From: Candidatus Bathyarchaeota archaeon | GTDB lineage: Archaea > Thermoproteota > Bathyarchaeia > TCS64 | Direction: 5' to 3' | DNA: 64,000 bases | NCBI GenBank assembly: GCA_026014875.1 | Contig: JAOZHO010000027.1 | Coordinates: 1 to 64,000 of the forward strand | Shown: positions 19,548 through 28,425 of the stretch, one piece after another | How the letters are laid out: the number at the start of each line of letters is the position of its first letter | How positions within the stretch are numbered: the stretch's first letter is position 1 | Position numbers and translations under genes: made by a program | Notes under the pieces: generated by a model | Database searches by the model: none | The model's input: only the letters and a program-made list of their open reading frames with translations | Told to the model about the DNA's origin: nothing

Positions 19548-20534
19548 CTAGAATAGATTCCTGAAGAAGTCGACGATCCTCTCCAGAATCCCCTCTCCCT
19601 CGGGTTCCGCCTCCACCTTGGGAGTTACATCCGCATCCCCCAGGATTCCCCTCTTCAACTCGACGTTTCCGTGCTTCGGGATCCCTGACATCTTCCGAGG
19701 GTGACTCGCCTCCGATCCCTCCCGGTAGTCGACATCCGGGGTCTCCACCTCCAGCCCTGCGGCGTCCGAGAACCCCTCCCCTTTCTTCGGCTCCACGGGG
19801 GCCTTCCCTCCGGTGTCGGGGATCGGCACGACGTGTTTCTCGTCCCCCGTGATGAGATGCCCGGCGGCGGTGAGGCCCACGCCCCCGCTGAGATTGATTC
19901 CCCCCTCCCCCGGGGGGAGCTTCACGGTGCCTTTATCGAGCTCCTCCGCGAGGGCGTCGAGCTGTTCCCGAGTGAGGACAGATTTGGGGGACAGGCGGCC
20001 CTCGGAGGGCTCCCCAGAGTCGACGCGCCCCCGGAATCTCTTGAGTATGATGTCCACGAAGACCAGGCCGACGGTTCCCAGGGAGGCGGTGGTCTTCACA
20101 GAGGAGATCGCCCCGAGGGTGCGAAGGATAACCATCATCGTCACCACCAGGGAGCCCGCCGCCTGCACCGTCTCCCCTCCGCTCGTGACCCCCGTCGAGG
20201 AGATGGAGTACTCGTCCGGCTCGACATAACTGGACAGAGAGACGGGGACCACGAGGCTCTCCCCGGGGCTCAGTGAGCCCCCACTCAGCTCCAAGGTGCC
20301 CCCGGTGAATGTGTGGCTCCAGCCAGCCGGGACCTCGAGGATGAGGAGGCTCCCCGCGATCCTGGGGTCTACCTGGAATGTGATGATGGTGATGGGGTTC
20401 TCCCCCTCGACGTATGCGAACCCCAGCTGGCCCCGGTACTCCGTGGGACCGATGAATGGGGAGAAGAAATCGGCGCTGTACGCGGCCCCGGTCAGTATCA
20501 GCCCGAGGGCTATGTAGGATCTGAGGTTCACCAT
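19548..20534 (-). CDS. Hypothetical exported/membrane-anchored protein with disordered cytoplasmic tail
   Basis: N-terminal hydrophobic segment, central TM (VVTMMVILRTLGAISSVK...LGTVGLVFVDIIL), polar tail. Confidence 0.55.
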   Translation of the reverse strand: MVNLRSYIALGLILTGAAYSADFFSPFIGPTEYRGQLGFAYVEGENPITIITFQVDPRIAGSLLILEVPAGWSHTFTGGTLELSGGSLSPGESLVVPVSLSSYVEPDEYSISSTGVTSGGETVQAAGSLVVTMMVILRTLGAISSVKTTASLGTVGLVFVDIILKRFRGRVDSGEPSEGRLSPKSVLTREQLDALAEELDKGTVKLPPGEGGINLSGGVGLTAAGHLITGDEKHVVPIPDTGGKAPVEPKKGEGFSDAAGLEVETPDVDYREGSEASHPRKMSGIPKHGNVELKRGILGDADVTPKVEAEPEGEGILERIVDFFRNLF

Positions 20535-20633
20535 GCAACATCCATGTTATGATGCCCATATAATGGTGATGGGTTGGCCTCCGAGCGGGAGGCTTAGATA
20601 TTATACGGGATAACCCCATCAGGGTACACGGTC

Positions 20634-21530
20634 ATGAGGATAACATCCCGGGGATACACTCCGGACCTAGACTTCCCGAAGGTCCAGGAGTTCCTCTTCG
20701 AGGTCCACAAAGAAACAGGGACATTCCAGAACTGGCTCCCCACCCGGTTCGAGAACAACCACATGGACCAAGTCGAAGACATCAGGATCTGGGAGGAAGA
20801 AGGGGCCCAGAGGAGAGTCATGGCGGTCGCCAACCCGGAAACCAAGACCATCTACTTCATCCAGATCCGCCCCGGCCACCCCACCCTCCTCGACACGATC
20901 ATCCGATGGATCGAGACCCACACTGCGTCGAAGAAACCGAACCCCGCCGAGGAACAGAAAATCCACATCATCAACATCGGGGGAGACATGGAGAGGGAGG
21001 CAGCCCTCCGGAAGCGGGGATTCGAGAGGGGCCCCGTCTACGGCATACTCCGGGTCCGAGACCTCGACACACCCATCCCCGACGCCCCAGTCCCCGAAGG
21101 CTTCACAATCAGATCGGTCCGGGGGAGGGAGGACTATGAGAAGCTGGCCGCCAACATCAGGACAGTCTTCGGGCACGGCGAGTGGTTCACCGCCGACACC
21201 CTCGAAGGCATCGCCCGGGGCTCCTTCTACATCCGGGACCTGGACCTCGTCGCCGAAGCCCCCGACGGCGCCATCGCCTCCTTCTGCACCTTCAGGGTGG
21301 ACCCCGTGAGCAGGGCCACAGAGCTGGAGCCCATGGGCACCCACCCCGACTACCGGGGCCTGGGCCTCGCCAAGTCCCTCATCTCCGAGGGGATGAGACG
21401 CCTCAAGGATTACGATCCCCTCCTCCTCTACATCGACGGGGCTGCGGACAACCCCGGGGCGAACCGTCTCTACGAGGCCACGGGCTTCGTGAAGAAGGGG
21501 ACCTACTTTTACTGGTCGAAGATGATCTGA
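20634..21530 (+). CDS. GNAT-family N-acetyltransferase
   Basis: LEPMGTHPDYRGLGLAKSLISEGMRRL; GANRLYEATGFVKKGTYFYW. Confidence 0.8.
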   Translation: MRITSRGYTPDLDFPKVQEFLFEVHKETGTFQNWLPTRFENNHMDQVEDIRIWEEEGAQRRVMAVANPETKTIYFIQIRPGHPTLLDTIIRWIETHTASKKPNPAEEQKIHIINIGGDMEREAALRKRGFERGPVYGILRVRDLDTPIPDAPVPEGFTIRSVRGREDYEKLAANIRTVFGHGEWFTADTLEGIARGSFYIRDLDLVAEAPDGAIASFCTFRVDPVSRATELEPMGTHPDYRGLGLAKSLISEGMRRLKDYDPLLLYIDGAADNPGANRLYEATGFVKKGTYFYWSKMI

Positions 21531-21542
21531 GAAGATCAGATC

Positions 21543-22910
21543 TCAAAGGCTCTCCATGAAGTCCTGCACTTCCTCGAGGAACTCCGAGGGCCTCACAGTC
21601 TCGATGATCCTCCCCCCCGCCGCCCGCACCCTCTCCAGGGTCTCCCTGGTGTACGGGGAGAAGATCTTCCCGCTGGCCAACGGGGAGACGCAGGCCACCA
21701 CGTGGATACCCTGGCCCACCATCCTCTCCATGATGTTGAAGTACTCGAGCTGGGGGTCGTCCCCGGGGTCCTGAAGCACAAAGTCACTGAAGTAGAAGCA
21801 GACCCGGTCCACTCTCTCCGCCGAGGACTCTAGCTGCTCCATGGCCCACCGGAGGCTCATCCGGGGCACGGTGCCCCCCCAGGTCTGGGCCCCCCGGGTC
21901 CCCCTGATGCTCTTCTCCACGTCCCCCGTGGTGGATGTCACCAGGAGGAGCAGGTTGTCTATGACGGGGTCGATGTCCCCCTCCTCGTGGAGGTCCTTCT
22001 GGATGTGGCTGTTGCTCTCGTAGAAGATGAGCCCGTACTTCTCCTTCCGGAGGCTCCAGAGCAACGGGACCAGGGAAAGCACAGAGTAGTGGATCGACGT
22101 GAGCCCCTCGAGCTCGTAGAACATTGTGTTGCTGATGTCCAGTATGAAGACGATGGCCTTCTTCTTCCTGTTCCTCTTCCGGATCAGGAAATCCCGGTAG
22201 GAGACCTCCTCCATGCTCTTCCCCTGATCGAAGATGTTCTCCAGACTCCTCTCCTCGTCGATGTCATCGGGGTCATCCCCCCGCTCGAAGGGACGCAGCA
22301 GCGGCCTCCTCGAGACCTCGGTGCTCTGCTGGAACTCCCGCCCCAGCTTCAGCAGCTTCCTCTTGAGGTACTCGGCGAGACGCCTCCTCGAGAGCTCGTC
22401 CCGCCTCCCCTTGTACTTCCTGACAGCGACCTTGAGAAGCTCGTCGTCCCCCGGCCCCACCCCGATGTCCGGCTGCCCAGAGAGCTCCTTGAAGATATCC
22501 ACGTCGGAGTCGTGGACGGCCTGGAGCTCCCCCTCCCCCCGCTTCTCCGCATCCGTCGGCACGTAGCTGATGAGGTCATCGCTCTTCTGGCTCAGGAGGC
22601 TGAGAAAGTCCTCCTCCTCCGCGCCTTGGTCCTCCTCGGACTCGTCCACCTCGAGGAGGATCTCGTAGGCGAGGCGCTCGGCGAGGTTCTGGTTCTCCAC
22701 CTTGGATGTGGAGACGGCGACCCTCACCAAGTCACCGAAGGATAGGAAACCCTGCCTGAGGTAGGCGGGAAGCAGGAGCGCGGTCATCGCGATGCCCTGC
22801 CGGGGGCTTGGCTTCTCAATCACCTCCCGGTTCCGCCTGAGCCGGGTGATGAACTCAGGGATGAAGAACTGGACGATGGCGAAAGGATACTGGAGCTCAT
22901 CCGACTGCAT
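21543..22910 (-). CDS. VWA-domain protein, CoxE-like
   Basis: VFILDISNTMFYE (MIDAS-like DxSxT), RGAQTWGGTVPRMSLRWAME; next to MoxR ATPase. Confidence 0.7.
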   Translation of the reverse strand: MQSDELQYPFAIVQFFIPEFITRLRRNREVIEKPSPRQGIAMTALLLPAYLRQGFLSFGDLVRVAVSTSKVENQNLAERLAYEILLEVDESEEDQGAEEEDFLSLLSQKSDDLISYVPTDAEKRGEGELQAVHDSDVDIFKELSGQPDIGVGPGDDELLKVAVRKYKGRRDELSRRRLAEYLKRKLLKLGREFQQSTEVSRRPLLRPFERGDDPDDIDEERSLENIFDQGKSMEEVSYRDFLIRKRNRKKKAIVFILDISNTMFYELEGLTSIHYSVLSLVPLLWSLRKEKYGLIFYESNSHIQKDLHEEGDIDPVIDNLLLLVTSTTGDVEKSIRGTRGAQTWGGTVPRMSLRWAMEQLESSAERVDRVCFYFSDFVLQDPGDDPQLEYFNIMERMVGQGIHVVACVSPLASGKIFSPYTRETLERVRAAGGRIIETVRPSEFLEEVQDFMESL

Positions 22911-22913
22911 GGG

Positions 22914-23813
22914 CTAACCCAGCCGGTTCGCCAGGATCTCCTCGACGATGCCCTCGACGGTCTTCTGGGGGTTCCTCACCCTCATCTCCTTCGCGAGGAC
23001 CGAGGGAGCGAAGAACCTGATCGCCTCGTCGGTGTCGTCGAACCTATCCCGGTACCTGTCCACGAGCCGTGTGAGGTAGATCCCGGCGCGGGGAGAGGCG
23101 GGTATCTCCAGGTCTTTGTTGCCCCGGGTGTCGTTCACGATCTCGTAGATCTTGTTCAGGACGTCCTCGGGGAGGTCGTATGCGGGGGCGTTCACTTTTA
23201 TGATCTCGATCTCGGTCTCCCTGCTCGGGTATCCCAACCGGATCCAGCATCCGATCCGGTCCACGAGGACCCGGGAGAGCCTGTAGGTCCCGGAGGTCTC
23301 CACGGGGTTCTGGGTCGCGACGAAGGCGAACTCGTCGTCGGCCTTGATCATCCCGAAGGGGTAGAGATAGTAGTGGCGTTCCTCGAGGGGCGCGATGAGG
23401 CTGTTCTGGCAGAACTCGGTGGCCCTGTTGAGCTCGTGGGCCACGAAGAGCCCCCCCTCCACCATGGCCCGCATCAGGGGGCCCGGCTCGAAGCTCTCCA
23501 CGGTCCTCCCCCTCCGCACCACGAGGGCGGGGTCGAAGGCACCCACGAGCCGGGAAGGGGTCACGTTCTCGTCGAAGAAGACCTCGTAGAACCCCCTGGC
23601 GGAGTCCTCAGCGACCTTCCTCGCGAGGAGGGACTTCCCCACCCCGGGTGGCCCTACTAGGCACGGGGTTACTCCTGCGTCGATGCTGTCCCTGAGGAGG
23701 TCGTAGGCGTGCCTGTACTGCCCTTTGAGTATGACGGGGTTCTCGATCTTGATGCCGTCCACGATGCTCTTCCTGAGGAGCTCCCGGAAGCCGAGCTCGT
23801 CGTCACCCGACAT
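22914..23813 (-). CDS. MoxR-family AAA+ ATPase
   Basis: CLVGPPGVGKSLLARKVAED Walker A; GGLFVAHELNRATEFCQNSLIAPLEER; ATQNPVETSGTYRLSRVLVDR. Confidence 0.9.
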   Translation of the reverse strand: MSGDDELGFRELLRKSIVDGIKIENPVILKGQYRHAYDLLRDSIDAGVTPCLVGPPGVGKSLLARKVAEDSARGFYEVFFDENVTPSRLVGAFDPALVVRRGRTVESFEPGPLMRAMVEGGLFVAHELNRATEFCQNSLIAPLEERHYYLYPFGMIKADDEFAFVATQNPVETSGTYRLSRVLVDRIGCWIRLGYPSRETEIEIIKVNAPAYDLPEDVLNKIYEIVNDTRGNKDLEIPASPRAGIYLTRLVDRYRDRFDDTDEAIRFFAPSVLAKEMRVRNPQKTVEGIVEEILANRLG

Positions 23814-24186
23814 GGAATCATTCCCTAGGCTATCGAACTACTTTTTAAATCTTCGACATGGCTCGAAGCGGCAAAGGATGCCCAGGAACCGCATCCAAAG
23901 AGCGTAGAATCTGGAGAACTCTTATGAAACTCATAATGAGCGCCCCTACGACATCCCCCGCCACAAAAACCTCGATCAGACGATGAAGATATCGTAACAG
24001 GCGTATTCGCGAAAGACTAACACACTTCAAAATCGGTTAAAAACGCGTAATATCTCGAGTATTGCGTAGAAAACGATAATTATAACATTGATAAAATGAT
24101 TAACCTTGGAAAAGGCCTCCATTTCCCGGATCCACATAGTTTTTATAATGACCCCCGAATCCTAAACGATTCACAGAGGATTGATC

Positions 24187-25005
24187 ATGATAGGAATTAG
24201 AATCCACGGCAGGGGCGGTCAAGGAGCCGTCACCGCCTCAAGATTGCTGGCTGATGCCTCTTTCAGGGACGGAAAGTTCTCTCAGGCGATCCCGATGTAC
24301 GGCACCGAGAGGCGTGGCGCCCCTTTGGTCGCCTACGTCAGGATCGACGACGTGCGGGTCAGGGAGAGAGAGTTGGTTCACGAGCCTGATGTAGTGATCG
24401 TGCTGGATCCCCTCCTGAGCAAGGAGCAGAGCGTAGCGTCCGGGCTTAAGAAAGGCGGACTCCTTATTCTCAACTCAAAATTGCCCCCTGAGAAGGTGGA
24501 GATCGCCGGAGACATCAAGATCGCCACGGTGGACGCGACGAAGATCGCGCTCGAGACCCTGAAGCGGCCCATCACCAACACCGCGATCCTCGGGGCCTTC
24601 AGCAAGAGCGTCGGTTACCCGACCATGGAATCCATCGAAAAGTCCATCAGGAAACAGTTCCCGGGGAGAGTCGGCGAGATGAACATCGCTGCTATTCACC
24701 GGTCCTACGAGGAGGTGACCCCCGTCGTCCAGGCGACCCACACAGAGCCTGTCGTCGAGGAATCCGACATCGCGGTCGGCGGCTACGGGGTCCTCAAGGA
24801 CGTCTCGTCGTGGAGAGTCTTCACCCCCATAATCGACCTCGACAAGTGCACCGGGTGCAGGTCATGCTGGCTCTTCTGCCCCGAGACCGCCATCCAGTGG
24901 AAGGACGACCGGCCCGAGATAGAGTACCATAAATGCAAGGGCTGCGGCATCTGCGTCGAGGAGTGCCCGGTCAAGTGCATAGCATTCGAGAGAGTAGTCG
25001 TATAG
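24187..25005 (+). CDS. 2-oxoacid (pyruvate-type):ferredoxin oxidoreductase, fused gamma-delta subunit
   Basis: IRIHGRGGQGAVTASRLLADASF (gamma); CTGCRSCWLFCP and CKGCGICVEECPVKCI (2x[4Fe-4S] delta). Confidence 0.9.
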   Translation: MIGIRIHGRGGQGAVTASRLLADASFRDGKFSQAIPMYGTERRGAPLVAYVRIDDVRVRERELVHEPDVVIVLDPLLSKEQSVASGLKKGGLLILNSKLPPEKVEIAGDIKIATVDATKIALETLKRPITNTAILGAFSKSVGYPTMESIEKSIRKQFPGRVGEMNIAAIHRSYEEVTPVVQATHTEPVVEESDIAVGGYGVLKDVSSWRVFTPIIDLDKCTGCRSCWLFCPETAIQWKDDRPEIEYHKCKGCGICVEECPVKCIAFERVVV

Positions 25006-25016
25006 GAGGAGATGAA

Positions 25017-26180
25017 ATGTCAGTTGAAGTAATGGTTGGAAACAAGGCCACCGCCACGGCGGTGAAGCTCGCCAGGGTGCAGGTGGCATCCGCGTTCCCG
25101 GTAACGCCCCAGACCACCATCACCGAGTACCTCTCGGACATGGTGGCCAACGGGGAGCTGGACGCAGAGTTCGTGAACGTCGAGGGGGAGCTCAGCTCCC
25201 ACGTCGTAGTCCAGGCCGCCTCCAGGGTCGGGGCCCGCACATTCGTGTGCACCTCCGGCCCGGGGCAGCTGTACATGCATCACCCGATGCATCAGACCTC
25301 TGACAACAGGCTCCCGGTGGTCATGGCAACCGTTCACAGGGGGAACAAGGGGATGATGCCCGACCACACGGACCTCATGTCCCAGCTCTGGACGGGCTGG
25401 ATGCAGTTCTACGTCGAGCACAACCAGGAAGCCCTGGACACATGCCTCATGTCCTACAAGATCGCGGAGGACGAGAGGGTACGTCTACCCATAGCCTTCG
25501 GCTACGACGGCTACGTCCTCAGCTACACGGCCGAACCCGTGGAGATCCCCGACCAGAAGGACGTGGACGACTGGCTGCCGCCCTACAAGGCGATGCCCAG
25601 CATTCTGCCGGACGAGGTCCTCCCCGAGAATCTGGGGGGTAGATGGGATAGATCGGACCCCCAGAAGAGGTGGCAGGAGCATCACGAAGCGATTGTGAAC
25701 GCCAAGGACGTCATCGTCGAGGTCAACGAGAGCTACGGGAAAAAGTTCGGCCGCAGCTACGGCAACGGGCTCACCGAGGAGTACAGGACAGAGGGCGCCG
25801 AAGCGGTCCTCGTGGCCATGGGCTCCCTCACGGGGACAGCCAGGGCGGCCATCGACAGGCTTCGGGACGACGGGCTCAACGTGGGGCTCGTGAAGCTCAG
25901 GTGCTTCCTGCCCTTCCCGAAGGAGGATTTCCAGGAGATCGGGAAGAAGGTGGGAGCCATCGGGATGATCGACAGGAACGTCTGCCTCGGCCACGGCGGC
26001 GCAGCTTACACCCAGATAAGGAACGCCATCTACGACCTGGAAGAGAGGCCTTCGGTCCTCGAGTTCATAGCGGGGATGGGCGGCAAGGAGGTCCGGGTGG
26101 ATGACATCTACAAGATCGGTAAGAAGACGCTCAAGGCCGCGAAGAGCGGCGGGGTGTCCACGTCAACGGAGTGGGTTTAG
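25017..26180 (+). CDS. porA: 2-oxoacid:ferredoxin oxidoreductase alpha subunit
   Basis: VEVMVGNKATATAVKLARVQVASAFPVTPQTTITEYL; VNVEGELSSHVVVQAAS; RBS-like aggagg upstream. Confidence 0.88.
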   Translation: MSVEVMVGNKATATAVKLARVQVASAFPVTPQTTITEYLSDMVANGELDAEFVNVEGELSSHVVVQAASRVGARTFVCTSGPGQLYMHHPMHQTSDNRLPVVMATVHRGNKGMMPDHTDLMSQLWTGWMQFYVEHNQEALDTCLMSYKIAEDERVRLPIAFGYDGYVLSYTAEPVEIPDQKDVDDWLPPYKAMPSILPDEVLPENLGGRWDRSDPQKRWQEHHEAIVNAKDVIVEVNESYGKKFGRSYGNGLTEEYRTEGAEAVLVAMGSLTGTARAAIDRLRDDGLNVGLVKLRCFLPFPKEDFQEIGKKVGAIGMIDRNVCLGHGGAAYTQIRNAIYDLEERPSVLEFIAGMGGKEVRVDDIYKIGKKTLKAAKSGGVSTSTEWV

Positions 26181-26204
26181 GAGAATCTATGAGGTGAATA
26201 TGAT

Positions 26205-27098
26205 ATGAGTGAGAGAATAAACAGATTGCAGATACCCATGGAAGAGCTCACCATAACCCCCGGCAGCGCGTGCCAGGGATGTGGCGCAGCCCTAGCCGCG
26301 AGGCTGGTCTTCAAGGCCATCGGCCCCAACGCCATCAGGCACAGGATCCCCTGCTGCCCCGACTCCACCACGGCCCACCCATCGGCGAACTCGGTCTTCG
26401 AGAGTGGAGGAGCGATGCTCACGGGAACGTGGAGAGGACTGAAAGCCATAGGGCGCACGGATGTGCAGGTAGTCGGCTTCTTCGGAGACGGCGGAACCTA
26501 CGACATCGGCTTCCAGAGCCTGTCTGCGGCCGCTGAGAGAAACGAGAACATCTGGGTCATCACCAAGGACAACGAGGCCTACATGAACACGGGGAACCAG
26601 AGGAGCGGAGCTACCCCCATCTTCGCCAGGACATCCACCACCCCCGTCGGGTCGGTGATCAAGGGGAAGCAGATGAGGAAGAAGAAGATCGCCAAGATCT
26701 TCGCCGCCCACGGGATACCCTACATCGCCACGACGTCGGTGGGATACCCCGAGGACCTAATCGCCAAGATCAACTACGGCAAGACGGTGGAGGGCTTCAA
26801 GATGCTCATCATCCAGAGCCCCTGCCCCGTAGGCTGGCGCTACGACGGCTCCAAGACCATAGCGATGGCCCGCCTAGGCGTCCAGACCGGGATCTGGCCC
26901 CTCTTCGAGATCATCGACGGCGAGAAGTTCAAGCTGAACTACAAGCCCAGGGAGTTGAAGCCGGTGACGGAGTACCTGAAGCCCCAGGCGAGGTTCAGGC
27001 ACCTCACCGACGAGAACATCTCCCTGATCCAGGAAGACACCGCCAAGGAGTGGGAGACCCTCCTCAAATCGGACGAGCTCGGAAGAGTTCTCCTGTAA
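26205..27098 (+). CDS. porB: 2-oxoacid:ferredoxin oxidoreductase beta subunit (TPP-binding)
   Basis: GSACQGCGAALAARL; VVGFFGDGGTYDIGFQSLSAAAERNENIWVITKDNEAYMNTGNQRSGATP. Confidence 0.92.
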   Translation: MSERINRLQIPMEELTITPGSACQGCGAALAARLVFKAIGPNAIRHRIPCCPDSTTAHPSANSVFESGGAMLTGTWRGLKAIGRTDVQVVGFFGDGGTYDIGFQSLSAAAERNENIWVITKDNEAYMNTGNQRSGATPIFARTSTTPVGSVIKGKQMRKKKIAKIFAAHGIPYIATTSVGYPEDLIAKINYGKTVEGFKMLIIQSPCPVGWRYDGSKTIAMARLGVQTGIWPLFEIIDGEKFKLNYKPRELKPVTEYLKPQARFRHLTDENISLIQEDTAKEWETLLKSDELGRVLL

Positions 27099-27223
27099 CT
27101 GGGTTAACTGACCCATTTTCTTCTTTTTTTTCATCTTCCCACGGCACAGCTCATGCCCCGTGCGGCGTCGGGGCCGTCGCCGTGAGAAATGCCTTTAAAG
27201 CCCTCAAGCCGGAAGATAGAAGG

Positions 27224-27757
27224 ATGGCTCAGAGAAGTCAAAGGACGGAAGCCTACATCCTGCTGGTCCTGGCCATCGCAATCAACGCACTCATCGTCTA
27301 CGGTTTCGTCACCAGACCCGTCGTGGTGTATCACCTTTCAACGCCCCTGGAGTACAACGGGACCATCGATCTGAGCGCGGAGGATCTCACCGTCGTCTTG
27401 GAGGCAAGGAACCTGGGGGGCGCCCCCGCCCGCCTCGACTTCGCGGTGAGAATCTACAACATGACTCCGACGGGCCCGGAGGGCCTCGAGGTCTCCCCCT
27501 ACGACGACTTTACGCTGATCAGGGTTCCCTTAGAGGGGCCCATCGAGGCCTCAGGGGAGGCCGAGAAGACCATCACGCTCAGCAACGATGGGGACGCCGA
27601 CTATCTGGTCCTCGTCTTCGCCTTGGAGACCCGTCGGAGCCTGAATCCCGTCACGGGGTTCTTCGGCAGCTTTGAGGTCCAGCAGCCCGAGCGGCCCACG
27701 GCCTTGCTGCTCAAGCGGATCGAGCCCGGCGTCTACAAGCGGGTCACCCAGAGATAG
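27224..27757 (+). CDS. Hypothetical membrane-anchored protein with beta-rich ectodomain
   Basis: MAQRSQRTEAYILLVLAIAINALIVYGFV anchor; start moved from ORF start 27050 to 27224. Confidence 0.55.
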   Translation: MAQRSQRTEAYILLVLAIAINALIVYGFVTRPVVVYHLSTPLEYNGTIDLSAEDLTVVLEARNLGGAPARLDFAVRIYNMTPTGPEGLEVSPYDDFTLIRVPLEGPIEASGEAEKTITLSNDGDADYLVLVFALETRRSLNPVTGFFGSFEVQQPERPTALLLKRIEPGVYKRVTQR

Positions 27758-28006
27758 CCGAATGGCCCCCTAGATGCTCCATCCGTGTTCCCGGCTTGTT
27801 CAGGGAAAAAGGGGGGAGGGAGAGGGTTGAGGTCGAGGAATTATTGGGGGATTCGCGTTGTGGTGGGACCCTCTCCAAGGGACACGTCCCCCGCTGGCTA
27901 TAAAGGAATTATCGCCCCCCGATGCCTAGTGGCGAACCGCAGCGGGGGAGAGGAACACGGAAGGGTACTCCGGCACCCGACCCTTGATACAGAGCGGGGA
28001 ACCCAA

Positions 28007-28189
28007 TTATCCACGAAGCGGATAGGAGGGGGCGGGGTCGGGGGAGATCAGCAGCGTACGGTATCCCCGTTGGGCGAAGTGGACCGCGGTCACCGTGGAT
28101 GAGGTGGTCTTCCCGGTGCCCCCCTTGCCGCAGAACATGAGCATGTTTCTCTTCCCCTCGTCGAGGAAGTCGAGGTCTTGGACGCTCAT
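28007..28189 (-). pseudogene. Truncated ArsA/Get3-type ATPase N-terminal fragment
   Basis: MLMFCGKGGTGKTTSSTVTAVHFAQRGYRTLLISPDPAPS, P-loop with signature Lys, then stop; rest of domain absent. Confidence 0.7.
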
Positions 28190-28425
28190 GGAATCCCTGA
28201 TCAGACTAAACCTCCACGACATTATTAGAACGTCCAGACGCTCCCGATTCGGGGATCTGGTTCGCTTTTCCTGTGAATATCCCTACCTCAACTTTTTTAT
28301 TCGGATACAAGACCCATAGTTTGGTGCCTCGGGTGTCCGGTGACCGCAAAATTTAACCTTTCACCAACAGTGGACACCCGGTTGAATGGCAGCAACGGTT
28401 TCTTGGCAATGCAAACGGGGGACGA

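Noticed and set aside
27785-28102. 105-aa plus-strand ORF
   Set aside because: Covers the inverted-repeat region and the antisense of the ArsA fragment; no coding character.
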